Notes: a model not told the origin generated them from the letters alone. Positions 36,513-46,832 are shown, counted from the stretch's first letter. The stretch: 64,000 bases of DNA from Flavobacterium oncorhynchi (GCF_002217355.1 NZ_MUHA01000003.1:92508-156507); one strand, 5' to 3'. Numbers and translations: made by a program.

Positions 36513-39059
36513 ATGAATTCATTTATGATTTACCTGCCAATTGTTATGGCAATTTTAGGATTACTTTTCATGGGAATAAAAAGGGCTTGGGTTTTAAAAC
36601 AAGATGCGGGCGACGGTAAGATGAAAGAGATTTCAGATTACATTTATGAAGGAGCATTAGCCTTTTTAAAAGCCGAATATAAATTATTAACCATTTTTGT
36701 AATTATTGCCAGTATTGCTTTGGCAGGAATTACTTTTATTCCAGGAGTACAAACTCATTTATTAATCGTAATTGCATTTATTTTTGGAGCTTTATTTTCT
36801 GCTTATGCTGGAAATATTGGAATGAAAATAGCGACTAAAACAAACGTTAGAACCACGCAGGCTGCTCGTACAAGTTTGCCGCAAGCATTAAAAGTTTCTT
36901 TTGGAGGTGGAACTGTAATGGGATTAGGAGTTGCAGGTTTAGCGGTTTTAGGTTTAACGACTTTTTTTATATTATTCTTTAATCTTTTTTCTGATGGAGT
37001 TTGGAAAGATACTGAAACGATGACTGTTGTTTTAGAAACTTTAGCTGGATTTTCACTTGGTGCTGAATCGATTGCTTTATTTGCGAGAGTTGGAGGTGGA
37101 ATTTACACTAAAGCTGCCGATGTTGGAGCTGATTTAGTAGGTAAAGTTGAAGCCGGAATTCCAGAAGATGATCCTCGTAATCCTGCTACAATTGCAGATA
37201 ATGTTGGAGATAATGTTGGAGACGTTGCGGGTATGGGAGCTGATTTATTTGGATCTTATGTAGCAACCGTTTTAGCAGCAATGGTTCTTGGTAATTATGT
37301 AATAAAAGATATGGGTGGAAGTATCAATGATGCTTTTGGCGGAATTGGACCAATTTTACTTCCAATGGCAATTGCTGGTTTCGGAATCTTATTTTCGATT
37401 ATTGGAACAATGCTTGTAAAAATTTCGGATGATAATGCTAAAGAAGCTCAAGTGCAAAAAGCATTGAATATAGGAAACTGGATTTCTATTGCTTTAACAG
37501 CTGTTGCTTGTTTCTTTTTAGTACAACATATGCTTCCAGAAGTAATGACAATGGAATTTTTCGGAGAAGGAGCGCAGCAGATATCTTCAATGCGTGTTTT
37601 CTATGCTACTTTAGTGGGATTAGTTGTGGGAGGAGCTATTTCATCCGTAACTGAATATTATACAGGATTAGGAACAAAACCAGTTTTGGCAATTGTTCAA
37701 AAATCTTCAACAGGAGCAGGAACAAATGTAATTGCTGGTTTGGCAACTGGAATGATTTCTACTTTTCCAACAGTACTTTTATTTGGTGGAGCAATTTGGA
37801 TTTCATATGCTTTAGCAGGATTTTATGGTGTTGCTTTAGCGGCTTCGGCAATGATGGCAACAACAGCAATGCAATTGGCAATTGATGCTTTTGGACCAAT
37901 TTCAGACAACGCTGGAGGAATTGCAGAAATGAGCGAATTGCCTAAAGAAGTGCGTACAAGAACAGATATTCTAGATTCTGTAGGTAATACAACTGCAGCA
38001 ACAGGAAAAGGTTTTGCAATTGCTTCCGCAGCATTAACTTCATTAGCTTTATTTGCAGCCTATGTTACTTTTACAGGAATTGACGGAATTAATATTTTTA
38101 AAGCACCAGTTTTAGCGATGTTATTTGTAGGCGGAATGATTCCAGTAGTTTTCTCAGCATTAGCGATGAATTCTGTTGGAAAAGCAGCGATGGATATGGT
38201 ATACGAAGTGCGTCGTCAGTTTAAAGAAATTCCGGGAATTATGGAAGGAACTGGAAAACCTGAATACGGAAAATGCGTTGAGATTTCTACAAAAGCAGCT
38301 TTACGTGAAATGATGCTGCCAGGAATTTTGACAATAGGTTTTCCAATCGCAATTGTACTTTTAGGAAAATTAGTTTATGCAGACAATAATCAGTTAATAG
38401 CTGAAATGTTAGGAGGATATATGGCAGGAGTTACCGTGTCTGGAGTTCTTTGGGCTGTTTTTCAAAACAATGCCGGAGGAGCTTGGGATAATGCTAAAAA
38501 ATCTTTTGAAGCTGGAGTTATGATTAACGGCGAAATGACTTATAAAGGTTCTGATGCTCACAAAGCAGCTGTAACTGGAGATACAGTTGGAGATCCGTTT
38601 AAAGATACATCTGGACCGTCAATGAACATCCTGATTAAGTTAACTTGTTTAATTGGTTTGGTAATTGCGCCAATTTTAGGAGCAGGACATACTGATGCTG
38701 GAATAGCAGGAAAAGGCTCTTGCTGCGCTAAAACAGAAATGCATGCAGGAGCAAATTCTAAATGCGGCGATATGTCTGGAATGACAAAAGAAGAATGCAT
38801 TGCAATGTGCAAAGAAAAAGGATGTTCTGAAGAAGAAACTGCAAAATGTTTGGCTCATTTTGATCAAAAAGGAAAGTATCAAAAAACAGATTGTTTTGAT
38901 ACTAGTAAATATGAGAAAAAATCTGTTCGAGTTGAAATTACAAACGTAAACGGAAAAACGAAAGGAACTGTAACAAAAACCGAAAATGGTAAAACAACCA
39001 CAGAAGTTTATGAAGGAACCGAAGAAGAAGTTCAGGCAAAAATTGATGCTGCAAAATAA
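36513..39059 (+). CDS. hppA: Membrane-bound ion-pumping pyrophosphatase with Cys-rich C-terminal extension
   Basis: Couples PPi hydrolysis to ion transport, with about 16 membrane helices and 848 residues. The catalytic motif is intact (GIPEDDPRNPATIADNVGDN, then VGDVAGMGADLF). GNTTAATGKG has Ala where K+-independent enzymes have Lys, so a K+-dependent type is expected. Whether Na+ or H+ is pumped cannot be read. The family usually ends near residue 730. Here about 115 extra residues follow, with eight Cys between about 737 and 789 (GSCCAK, KCGDM, KEECIAMCKEKGC, AKCLAHF, TDCFD) and a charged tail (TEEEVQAKIDAAK). Confidence 0.95.
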   Translation: MNSFMIYLPIVMAILGLLFMGIKRAWVLKQDAGDGKMKEISDYIYEGALAFLKAEYKLLTIFVIIASIALAGITFIPGVQTHLLIVIAFIFGALFSAYAGNIGMKIATKTNVRTTQAARTSLPQALKVSFGGGTVMGLGVAGLAVLGLTTFFILFFNLFSDGVWKDTETMTVVLETLAGFSLGAESIALFARVGGGIYTKAADVGADLVGKVEAGIPEDDPRNPATIADNVGDNVGDVAGMGADLFGSYVATVLAAMVLGNYVIKDMGGSINDAFGGIGPILLPMAIAGFGILFSIIGTMLVKISDDNAKEAQVQKALNIGNWISIALTAVACFFLVQHMLPEVMTMEFFGEGAQQISSMRVFYATLVGLVVGGAISSVTEYYTGLGTKPVLAIVQKSSTGAGTNVIAGLATGMISTFPTVLLFGGAIWISYALAGFYGVALAASAMMATTAMQLAIDAFGPISDNAGGIAEMSELPKEVRTRTDILDSVGNTTAATGKGFAIASAALTSLALFAAYVTFTGIDGINIFKAPVLAMLFVGGMIPVVFSALAMNSVGKAAMDMVYEVRRQFKEIPGIMEGTGKPEYGKCVEISTKAALREMMLPGILTIGFPIAIVLLGKLVYADNNQLIAEMLGGYMAGVTVSGVLWAVFQNNAGGAWDNAKKSFEAGVMINGEMTYKGSDAHKAAVTGDTVGDPFKDTSGPSMNILIKLTCLIGLVIAPILGAGHTDAGIAGKGSCCAKTEMHAGANSKCGDMSGMTKEECIAMCKEKGCSEEETAKCLAHFDQKGKYQKTDCFDTSKYEKKSVRVEITNVNGKTKGTVTKTENGKTTTEVYEGTEEEVQAKIDAAK

Positions 39060-39095
39060 AGTATATTAACAACTTTGACAAAGTTTCTTAAAAAC

Positions 39096-39131
39096 AAAAA
39101 TGCCTCTAATAATATTAGAGGCATTTTTTTT
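39096..39131. terminator. Bidirectional terminator between hppA and the dNK gene
   Basis: AAAATGCCTCTAAT pairs with ATTAGAGGCATTTT, with a T run on the plus strand and A/T-rich sequence on the other side. The genes are convergent. Confidence 0.88.
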
Positions 39132-39160
39132 ATTTCATGTAAATCTGTGTAATTCTTGTT

Positions 39161-39775
39161 CTAAAACAATCCGTTCAATTCAGCGTCAATTCTATTGATA
39201 ATGTTTCCTAAATCTTCTGGATTATCAACGAAATTGATATTATCAACATCAATAATTAATAATTTTCCTTTAGTATAAGTCTGAATCCACGCTTCATATC
39301 TTTCGTTCAAACGGCTTAAATAATCAATAGAAATTGAGTTTTCGTATTCGCGTCCGCGTTTGTGAATCTGTCCAACTAAATTAGGAATAGAACTTCTTAA
39401 ATAAATTAATAAATCTGGTGCTTTTACCAAAGATTCCATTAATTCAAACAAAGACGTGTAGTTTTCAAAATCACGACTTGTCATTAATCCCATCGAATAT
39501 AAATTGGGAGCAAAAATGTAAGCATCCTCATAAATCGTTCTGTCTTGAATGATTTTTTTTCCGCTTTCTCTAATTTGCTGTACCTGACGGAAACGACTGT
39601 TCAAGAAATATATTTGTAAATTAAACGACCAACGTTCCATTTGATGGTAAAAATCATCTAAATACGGATTATCAACAACATCTTCATAATGGGGTTCCCA
39701 TTTAAAGTGCTTTGCTAATAATTTAGTCAAAGTAGTTTTTCCTGCGCCTATATTTCCTGCTATTGCTATGTGCAT
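39161..39775 (-). CDS. Deoxynucleoside kinase
   Basis: Salvage kinase phosphorylating deoxynucleosides, 204 residues. P-loop IAGNIGAGKTTLTKLL at the N-terminus, then ERWSFNLQIYFLNSRF, the DRTIYEDAYIFA motif and a lid region with KRGREYE. Deoxyguanosine/deoxyadenosine and dNK-like members cannot be separated by eye. It shares one base with the upstream secreted protein gene (stop/start overlap), so the two are probably cotranscribed. Confidence 0.9.
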   Translation of the reverse strand: MHIAIAGNIGAGKTTLTKLLAKHFKWEPHYEDVVDNPYLDDFYHQMERWSFNLQIYFLNSRFRQVQQIRESGKKIIQDRTIYEDAYIFAPNLYSMGLMTSRDFENYTSLFELMESLVKAPDLLIYLRSSIPNLVGQIHKRGREYENSISIDYLSRLNERYEAWIQTYTKGKLLIIDVDNINFVDNPEDLGNIINRIDAELNGLF

Positions 39776-40590
39776 TACGGTGTTACGATTTTATAATTTG
39801 CAATTTCTTTAGCTGTAAAAATAGATAAAATTTGGTCTTTGTAATAGAATTTGTTAAACGTTTTTTCTAAAATTTCAATTTCAAAATCTTGACCTGTATT
39901 TACTTTGCTAATGTCTTTAAAAAACAACAAATTAGCTTTGCTGTAAATGTATTTTTTAGAGCTTATTATTTCAATTTTATCAAAGTCTGGCACATTTCCT
40001 AAACTTGAAATTTTTCCGAAAATATCACACGAAAACCAATTGTTTTTTTTATCAATCCAGTAAAAAGTATTAAAATCAGTTTGGTAATACTTTATGCTTT
40101 CAGTCAGCGGAATTGAAACTGTTTTGTATTCATTTTTCAAATAATCAAAAAGACCTATCTGCTGATTTAAAGTATTGAAAATCCAAAGCTGATTTTGGGT
40201 AGACATTCCCATTGCACCAGCTATTATTGGAATTGAATTTTGAGAAAAATTAATTTCGGTCATTTTATTTAATTGATTGTCTAATAAAACAACGCTATTA
40301 AAGTCTTCATAGTATAATACAATTTTAAGCGGATTTTGAATGTCAACTTTGGTGATGTTTCCCAAAGACACATTTTTATATTCAAAGATTTCACTGCCTT
40401 TTACTTTTCTAAAAACATTGTTCTTTATATCATAACCATACCCAAAAGAATCAAAGCCAATAAAGTCATCAACATCAGCCTCAAATTTAGAAACAAGATC
40501 AGGTTTTATTTTTTGGTTTTGTCCAAAAAAAGTCGAAAACGAGCACGAAATAAACAGCAGTAAAAAAATATGACGATGAATTTTGCTCAT
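39775..40590 (-). CDS. Secreted protein, beta-propeller-like, function unknown
   Basis: Protein of 271 residues with a signal peptide (IFLLLFISCSFSTFFGQ). The rest alternates short beta-strand-like segments with regularly spaced aromatic and acidic residues (LWIFNTLNQQIGLFDYLKNE, FYWIDKKNNWFSCDIFGKI), which resembles a small propeller. No catalytic motif is visible. The stop overlaps the start of the deoxynucleoside kinase gene. No known family recognised with confidence. Confidence 0.65.
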   Translation of the reverse strand: MSKIHRHIFLLLFISCSFSTFFGQNQKIKPDLVSKFEADVDDFIGFDSFGYGYDIKNNVFRKVKGSEIFEYKNVSLGNITKVDIQNPLKIVLYYEDFNSVVLLDNQLNKMTEINFSQNSIPIIAGAMGMSTQNQLWIFNTLNQQIGLFDYLKNEYKTVSIPLTESIKYYQTDFNTFYWIDKKNNWFSCDIFGKISSLGNVPDFDKIEIISSKKYIYSKANLLFFKDISKVNTGQDFEIEILEKTFNKFYYKDQILSIFTAKEIANYKIVTP

Positions 40591-40822
40591 AAAAGATTTG
40601 GTTTCGAAATGCCAAAGTACAAAAACTGTGTAAAAGAATCTCTTAAAAGTAGAGTTTTAGTTATTTTAGAGTTTAAACCTTTCTAAATTCCAATAGTCTT
40701 ACAAAAACTTAATTTTGTCGATGACATTTTAAGATTAATATATTTAATTTTCAGTATTTTAAAATTAATAATACATTTGAGTGTAAGTTTTAAAGAGTTT
40801 ACTGAATTACAAAAAGAAAGAA

Positions 40823-41725
40823 ATGAAAAAAGGATTTTACTTGCTTTTGATTCTTGTTTTTAGTCAAGTACAAGCACAAAAAGATTTTCAAGGATTAGCG
40901 GTTTATGAATCTAAAACTCAAGCGCCTAAATTTGAAGGTGTGAGAACCGGAAATCGCGATATTACGCCAGAGATGCAAAAAAGTATGGAAGAGCGTCTGA
41001 AAAAAATGCTCGAGAAAACATTTATTTTAAATTTTGACAAAGCGGCATCCATTTATAAAGAAGAAGAAAAACTCGAAACTCCCGGACAGCAAGGCGGCGG
41101 AATGCGAGTTATGATGAATTCGTTTATGGGCGGCGGTGGCACTTTTTATAAAGATGTTAAAACAAAATCGTACACGGTTGATAAGGAATTTATGGGAAAA
41201 GAATTTCTAGTTGTAGATTCCCTGCCAAAATTAGAATGGAAACTAGAACAAGAAACCAAACAAATTGGAGGTTACAACTGTTTTAAAGCAACAGCGGTTA
41301 AAGAAGCCAGTAAAACTGATTTTAGAAACTTCAGAGCTAAAAACAATGATGATAAAAAGGAAGAGGTGAAAAAGACGTCAGGAGAAACTAAAACAAATTT
41401 TGAAGACAATTTTGAAATTCCTAAACAAATCGTTGTTACCGCTTGGTATACACCAGAAATTCCAGTTAATCAAGGACCAGAAAATTATTGGGGACTTCCG
41501 GGTTTAATTCTAGAAGTAAATGATGGCAAAACTACCATTTTATGTTCCAAAATAGTTTTGAATTCCAAAGATAAAGTGGAGATAAAACCCTCAAAAAAAG
41601 GAAAAGTTATTTCCCAAAAAGAGTACGACGCAACAGTGATTAAAAAAATGGAAGAATTTAGAGAAATGAATCGCGGACGCGAAGGTGGTCCAGGTGGAGG
41701 AAATACAATAATGATCAGGCGATAA
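40823..41725 (+). CDS. GLPGLI family secreted protein
   Basis: Protein of 300 residues with a signal peptide (MKKGFYLLLILVFSQVQAQ) and the diagnostic motif ENYWGLPGLILEVNDGKT, preceded by TAWYTPEIPVNQGP. Gly-rich patches occur near residue 95 (QQGGGMRVMMNSFMGGGGTF) and at the C-terminus (GGPGGGN). It is followed after 38 bases by an outer-membrane receptor-like protein, a frequent GLPGLI pairing. The function is unknown. It is distantly related to the GLPGLI protein at 30391-31068. Confidence 0.88.
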   Translation: MKKGFYLLLILVFSQVQAQKDFQGLAVYESKTQAPKFEGVRTGNRDITPEMQKSMEERLKKMLEKTFILNFDKAASIYKEEEKLETPGQQGGGMRVMMNSFMGGGGTFYKDVKTKSYTVDKEFMGKEFLVVDSLPKLEWKLEQETKQIGGYNCFKATAVKEASKTDFRNFRAKNNDDKKEEVKKTSGETKTNFEDNFEIPKQIVVTAWYTPEIPVNQGPENYWGLPGLILEVNDGKTTILCSKIVLNSKDKVEIKPSKKGKVISQKEYDATVIKKMEEFREMNRGREGGPGGGNTIMIRR

Positions 41726-41763
41726 AACGCTAACTCTAAATATTTATCCTAATTATTTTCTTG

Positions 41764-44451
41764 ATGAACAAGACGCTTTTTTTATTCGCCTTATTTTTTA
41801 CTTCTATATCCTTTTCGCAGAGTATTCGTTTTGATGGGGTTATTCAGGATGAACAAAAAAATCCGTTGGAAATGGCCAATATTATGGCGGTTAACAGTGG
41901 CACAAAAGCAATGGATTCTTATGGGATTACGAATGATAAAGGGAAGTTTCAGCTTACTCTAAAATCGAATACCTCTTATACAATCAAAGTAAGTTATCTT
42001 GGAATGAAATCTAAGGAAATTGCTGTTTTGACCAAAACTGAAAACATCAGTCAGAATATTGTTCTAGACGGCGCAGGAATTGAATTGGAAGGAGTAGAAA
42101 TTGTGCGTGAAATGCCCGTTTCTATAAAAGGTGATACCATTGTTTATAATGCCGATTCGTTTAAATCGGGTACAGAAAAAAAACTCGAAGACGTTTTGAA
42201 AAAACTGCCGGGAGTTGAAGTAAATGCCGATGGAGAAATTGAAGTTGAGGGAAAAAAAGTAAGCAAATTGATGGTTGAAGGCAAAGACTTTTTTGATGGT
42301 GATACGAAATTAGGCGTTAAAAATATTCCCGCAGATGCCATTGATAAAGTGCAGGTTCTTAGAAATTATAACGAAGTAAGTGCTTTAAAAGGCTTAGAAA
42401 ACGATCAAGATAATGTTGCAATGAATATCAAACTAAAAGAAGGAAAGAAAAACTTTTGGTTTGGAGATGTTACCGCAGGAATTGGAGTTGCAGAACTAGA
42501 CAGCCGATATATTATTAACCCAAAATTGTTTTATTACAGTCCAAAATACAGCATTAATTTAATCACCAATTTTAATAATATTGGAGAGCTGCCGCTTACC
42601 GCACAAGATTATTTTAAGTTTACCGGCGGTTTTAAAAATATGATGAAAAAGGGAGGGAGTTCTTTTAATGTTTCTTCAAATGATTTAGGAATTTCTATTT
42701 TAAGAAATAATCGCGCCAAAGAAATTGAAACCAAATTTGGAGCAACAAACTTCGCTTATTCCGTTTCAAAAGCATGGAATATTAGCGGTTTTGGAATACT
42801 TTCGACTTCAAAAACAGATCTTGAAACCAAATCACAGACTACAATTCTTGATTCTGGAGATCAGCAAAAACGTGATGAATTAACGCATCAAAAGAATAAT
42901 TTGGGACTTTTTAAATTAAGTTCAACCTATAAACCAAATGATAAATTTCAGTTTGATTATGATATTTTAACCAAATTGTCAAAACAAAATGAAGATACTG
43001 ATTTGCTGCGCGAATCAATTGTAAATAATGCCTCAACAGTTGAAACTATTTTGACTGGCAAAAAACAAGATCCGACCTCAATAAACCAAAATTTGAGTTT
43101 GTATTATACACAAAGCGCCAAGAATATATTTGCTTTTGAAATGCAGCATTTATATCAAGATGAAAACCCATTTTACAACGCCAATTTGCGCACGCAGCCA
43201 TTTGATTTGTCAGGCTATATTTCGGGTCAAAAAAGGAATGATCTCAATCAAAACCGATTTGTAAAGACTAATAAACTGGATGCTAAATTGGATTATTATT
43301 ATATGGTAACGCCAAAAAGCAACATCAATATTACTTTAGGAAATACCTATTCGTATCAAGATTTTAATTCTCATATTTTTCAGATGTTGGATAACGGAGA
43401 TAAAAATGATTTGAATGATGCGGCCAATAATAATGATGTAAATTATAATTTTAATGATGTCTTTCTAGGTTTCCATTATAAAATTCTAACAGGAAAATTT
43501 ACTTTGACTCCCGGAGTAAGCGTACATTCATACCAAATGACAAATACGCAGTTAGGTACAAACTACTCGCAAAATTTTGTAAAAGTACTGCCTGATTTCT
43601 TCGCTTTATATCAAATCAAAAAATCAGAAACACTGACCTATAATTTCTCTTTAACCAATGATTTTACAGATATTAATCAGTTAGCGGCGGGTTATGTTTT
43701 GTCTGATTACAGCAGTTTATTCCGCGGTAATAGATTTCTGGAAAATGCGACTTCTCAAGTGCATTCGCTTCGCTACTTTAAATACAACATGTTTAATTTT
43801 GAGAATATTTTTGCCAATGCATCCTACACAAAAAAAGTAGATGCCATAAAAACCAAAGCCAATTTTGAAGGAATTAATCAATCATCGTCGCCATACAATT
43901 CAAATTTAGCCGATGAAACTTTTAGCGGAATGGGAACTTACGGACGTTCATTTTTGAAAAATTATAAAGCATCGGCAAGTGCAAGTTTAAATTGGTCGAA
44001 ATTCAACAATATTCAAAATGATAAATTGGCAGCGACCGAAAGTTTTGTTCAGAGCTATACCGTAAAAGCATCAACAAATTATAAAAACTTTCCCAATATT
44101 GAATTTGGTTATAATGCCTTAATCAATAAATACAGCGGTTCTACTTATTATACAGACAAACCTTTTGCTCGATTAGATTACTACTTTTTAAAAAGTTTTT
44201 CGTTTGTTTCAGAATATGAATTCTATCATTATTATAACGGAAATAAAACGGTAGATAACGAATATGACTTTTTAAGCGCGAGTTTAATTTATCAAAAAAG
44301 GAATAGTAAATGGGAGTACAAAGTTTCTGCAACAAACTTATTAAATACAAAATATCTTAACGACGACAGCTTCTCGCAGTTCTCTACAAGGGTTTCTCAA
44401 TATGCCGTTCAGCCGCGATATATCATATTCTCAATGAAATACAATTTATAG
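41764..44451 (+). CDS. Outer-membrane beta-barrel protein, TonB-receptor-like, with CarboxypepD_reg domain
   Basis: Protein of 895 residues. A signal peptide (MNKTLFLFALFFTSISFSQ) is followed by a carboxypeptidase-regulatory-like domain (about 22-105), a plug-like domain (about 125-230: KLEDVLKKLPGVEVNADGEI, then DAIDKVQVLRNYNEVSALKG) and a long barrel ending in RYIIFSMKYNL. A TTG codon lies just before the ATG; the ATG at 41764 is chosen. Probably cotranscribed with the GLPGLI gene. The ligand is unknown. Confidence 0.87.
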   Translation: MNKTLFLFALFFTSISFSQSIRFDGVIQDEQKNPLEMANIMAVNSGTKAMDSYGITNDKGKFQLTLKSNTSYTIKVSYLGMKSKEIAVLTKTENISQNIVLDGAGIELEGVEIVREMPVSIKGDTIVYNADSFKSGTEKKLEDVLKKLPGVEVNADGEIEVEGKKVSKLMVEGKDFFDGDTKLGVKNIPADAIDKVQVLRNYNEVSALKGLENDQDNVAMNIKLKEGKKNFWFGDVTAGIGVAELDSRYIINPKLFYYSPKYSINLITNFNNIGELPLTAQDYFKFTGGFKNMMKKGGSSFNVSSNDLGISILRNNRAKEIETKFGATNFAYSVSKAWNISGFGILSTSKTDLETKSQTTILDSGDQQKRDELTHQKNNLGLFKLSSTYKPNDKFQFDYDILTKLSKQNEDTDLLRESIVNNASTVETILTGKKQDPTSINQNLSLYYTQSAKNIFAFEMQHLYQDENPFYNANLRTQPFDLSGYISGQKRNDLNQNRFVKTNKLDAKLDYYYMVTPKSNINITLGNTYSYQDFNSHIFQMLDNGDKNDLNDAANNNDVNYNFNDVFLGFHYKILTGKFTLTPGVSVHSYQMTNTQLGTNYSQNFVKVLPDFFALYQIKKSETLTYNFSLTNDFTDINQLAAGYVLSDYSSLFRGNRFLENATSQVHSLRYFKYNMFNFENIFANASYTKKVDAIKTKANFEGINQSSSPYNSNLADETFSGMGTYGRSFLKNYKASASASLNWSKFNNIQNDKLAATESFVQSYTVKASTNYKNFPNIEFGYNALINKYSGSTYYTDKPFARLDYYFLKSFSFVSEYEFYHYYNGNKTVDNEYDFLSASLIYQKRNSKWEYKVSATNLLNTKYLNDDSFSQFSTRVSQYAVQPRYIIFSMKYNL

Positions 44452-44543
44452 TATTTTAGTTACATTATTTTAGATTTAAGTGTTCCGATTCAGACAAGAA
44501 AGAGATACCTTTGCGCAACAAAATTAACCACAAAATTTTAGTC

Positions 44544-46778
44544 ATGCGCAATCTTATTTGGAGTTTAATGCTCTTGTTTATCGGAATGTCTGCATTCTCC
44601 CAGACAAAAACAATTGAAAAAGGATCGTATCTGTCTACAGATAAAGGTCAAAAAATCAAACTTAACTTATTAGATAATAATAAATATGAGTTGATTTTAT
44701 ATTCTGGCGATTATGAAATCAAGGGAGATTCATTACTTTTTATACAAAATGGAAAAGACAAAAACATTTTTGATCTTTCTTTTGTAAACAATAATAAAGC
44801 AAAAAAGATCAAAGTAAAATTTATAGATCCTGCCTATTATCCTTTTTATATCGGAACTCAAAAGGGATCAGATTTAGTTGAATATCAAAGTTTGATAGAT
44901 ATTAAAACTAAAATGGATCCTAATTGGATCAAAGCCGATTTAGAGTTTGAAATTGATAAAGCCGATTTTTTGTATTTAGTGTATGAAGGATATGAAGGAA
45001 ATTCTAGTGTTTATAAATATGCTTTACCAAAAGAAGTTTCAGAAATAACAATCAAGTATGAATTACCAGTTTTAGGTGATTTAAGGCTGTCTGGTTTTTT
45101 TGATAAAAGCACAAACGGATTAAAAATTTCTGAAAAAGGAGGAAAAAATCCATTGACATTTTTTAATGAAAAAAATGCTCAGCCAGAGAAATCTCAAAAA
45201 GTTATTCCACTCGAAAGTAAAACTGTTTCAAACTGGACTTATCCAGGAAAAGAAGAAGCTTTAGCAGCATCAGCTGCAGTAGACAGCGTTGCAGCACCTT
45301 TTTCCCTTGATAGTATTGCAGCGGTAAGCCAAGTAGATTTTAAGTTAAAGATAGAAAATAATCTAAAAAATGCACTTGCTGCAACCAAACAAGTCAAAGA
45401 TAAATTTTTAGTAGTTGTAGTGAATGGCAAAGATTCTGCAAAAACTGATTTTGATTTCTTTATAAAAGGTCAGGAAACACAGATTGGATATAATATGTAT
45501 ACCGAATACAATCCTCAATATGATGTGTACAATTTTTATTTGGCAGGAGCCGAAGATAAAAAATGGCTGAAAAACAATAAAATTGGAAACGATCCTGCTG
45601 TAATAGTTTTGAATGGTGATGGAGAAGTATTAGCACAAGCAAAATCAGATTTAGCAGGCAAGGAATATCAATTTGGGTATTACAGTGATTTTTACCGTCA
45701 GTTAAAACGTGCAGATGCTTTTTTAGTTTTTGATAAAGCAATAAAAAATAAAAAAGCAACAGATGCAGATTTGATAAATGCTTTTAATAAAGTTTCAGCT
45801 TTAGAAATTTCATACGATTATGATACTAATGATGTAACAGATCCTAATTCAACAGATTTTGTAGTAACGAAAGCAGTCCAAGATAAAAAAGGAATTGAAA
45901 AGATTTGGAAAAAGCTTATTGAAACACATCAAAAAGATGCCAAACCAAATATGCTTTTGGTAGAAGCGATTTTAAAAGAAATCAAAGATCAAGGATTTAC
46001 TAAACAGCTTTTTAAGGAAGAAAAGATCCTTAACGACACCGATTTCTTAGCAATAGATTATTTGATAAAACACTATGATGCTATTGAAAAAATAAACAAA
46101 GAGGTTGACAACAGTACAGTCGAATCGGCTGACGGAGTGAAAATAGGAAACCTAAGCGCCGAAATTTCATTTGCTTTACAGCAAGATACTTATGCGGCAC
46201 AAGATGAAACCGAAGGGAAGACAAGTCAAGATAAAGCTATTGCCGTATATAAAAAGTTGATTGCAGCAGGAAAAGGTGGTTTTGACTGCTATAAAAATTA
46301 TTTAAACTATCTAAGTCAAGAGGCTGAAAAGAATGGTAATGATGCTGCTCTTTTAAAAGAATTCAGCGCTTATTTTGACACTTATTTGTCGACAGATAAA
46401 GGAAATGCAATTCAGCGATTAGACGATTTATTTGCAACAATCGATTATAATTCTGATTATTCGTATAACGGATGGAATTCATTCAAAGAATATAATTCAA
46501 ACCTTTGCAATTCGGCAGCATGGGCAGTTGTTTTAAAGCCTGAGAATGCGGACTATATTAAATCAGCAATCAATTGGTCAGAATATAGTTTGATTGTAAC
46601 CAAAAACAATCCCTACTATTTAGACACTTTGGCGCAACTATATTATAAAGATGGTCAGAAACAAAAAGCAATTGAAACGCAAAAATTGGCTGTGAAATAT
46701 TTGAATGCTCAGGTTGAAGCAGAAACTGCTGCAGAAATTAAAGAGACATTAACTAAAATGCAAAACGGAACGTATTAA
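44544..46778 (+). CDS. Secreted TPR-containing protein with possible thioredoxin-like region, function unknown
   Basis: Protein of 744 residues with a signal peptide (MRNLIWSLMLLFIGMSAFSQ). Residues about 290-400 could form a thioredoxin-like fold without a CxxC motif (DPAVIVLNGDGEVLAQAKSD). The C-terminal 200 residues are helical and repeat-like, ending in a TPR-type segment (LDTLAQLYYKDGQKQKAIET). The open frame extends to a TTG at 44511, but that codon lies inside a TACCTTTG -7 box (44506-44513), so the ATG at 44544 is preferred. Confidence 0.65.
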   Translation: MRNLIWSLMLLFIGMSAFSQTKTIEKGSYLSTDKGQKIKLNLLDNNKYELILYSGDYEIKGDSLLFIQNGKDKNIFDLSFVNNNKAKKIKVKFIDPAYYPFYIGTQKGSDLVEYQSLIDIKTKMDPNWIKADLEFEIDKADFLYLVYEGYEGNSSVYKYALPKEVSEITIKYELPVLGDLRLSGFFDKSTNGLKISEKGGKNPLTFFNEKNAQPEKSQKVIPLESKTVSNWTYPGKEEALAASAAVDSVAAPFSLDSIAAVSQVDFKLKIENNLKNALAATKQVKDKFLVVVVNGKDSAKTDFDFFIKGQETQIGYNMYTEYNPQYDVYNFYLAGAEDKKWLKNNKIGNDPAVIVLNGDGEVLAQAKSDLAGKEYQFGYYSDFYRQLKRADAFLVFDKAIKNKKATDADLINAFNKVSALEISYDYDTNDVTDPNSTDFVVTKAVQDKKGIEKIWKKLIETHQKDAKPNMLLVEAILKEIKDQGFTKQLFKEEKILNDTDFLAIDYLIKHYDAIEKINKEVDNSTVESADGVKIGNLSAEISFALQQDTYAAQDETEGKTSQDKAIAVYKKLIAAGKGGFDCYKNYLNYLSQEAEKNGNDAALLKEFSAYFDTYLSTDKGNAIQRLDDLFATIDYNSDYSYNGWNSFKEYNSNLCNSAAWAVVLKPENADYIKSAINWSEYSLIVTKNNPYYLDTLAQLYYKDGQKQKAIETQKLAVKYLNAQVEAETAAEIKETLTKMQNGTY

Positions 46779-46797
46779 AATCAATAGTTGAGAAAAC

Positions 46798-46832
46798 AAA
46801 AATGGCTGTCAATATAGACAGCCATTTTTGTT
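46798..46832 (+). terminator. Terminator after the 744-aa secreted protein gene
   Basis: AAAAATGGCTGTC pairs with GACAGCCATTTTT around AATATA, followed by a T-rich tail. Confidence 0.9.

Noticed and set aside
38558..38882. Two overlapping minus-strand ORFs at the hppA tail
   Set aside because: They are antisense to the Cys-rich extension. Cys and Phe/Ala richness derive from the opposite strand.
45460..45759. 99-aa minus-strand ORF inside the 744-aa secreted protein gene
   Set aside because: It lies wholly inside a well-supported gene, with His/Leu-rich antisense composition and no motif.
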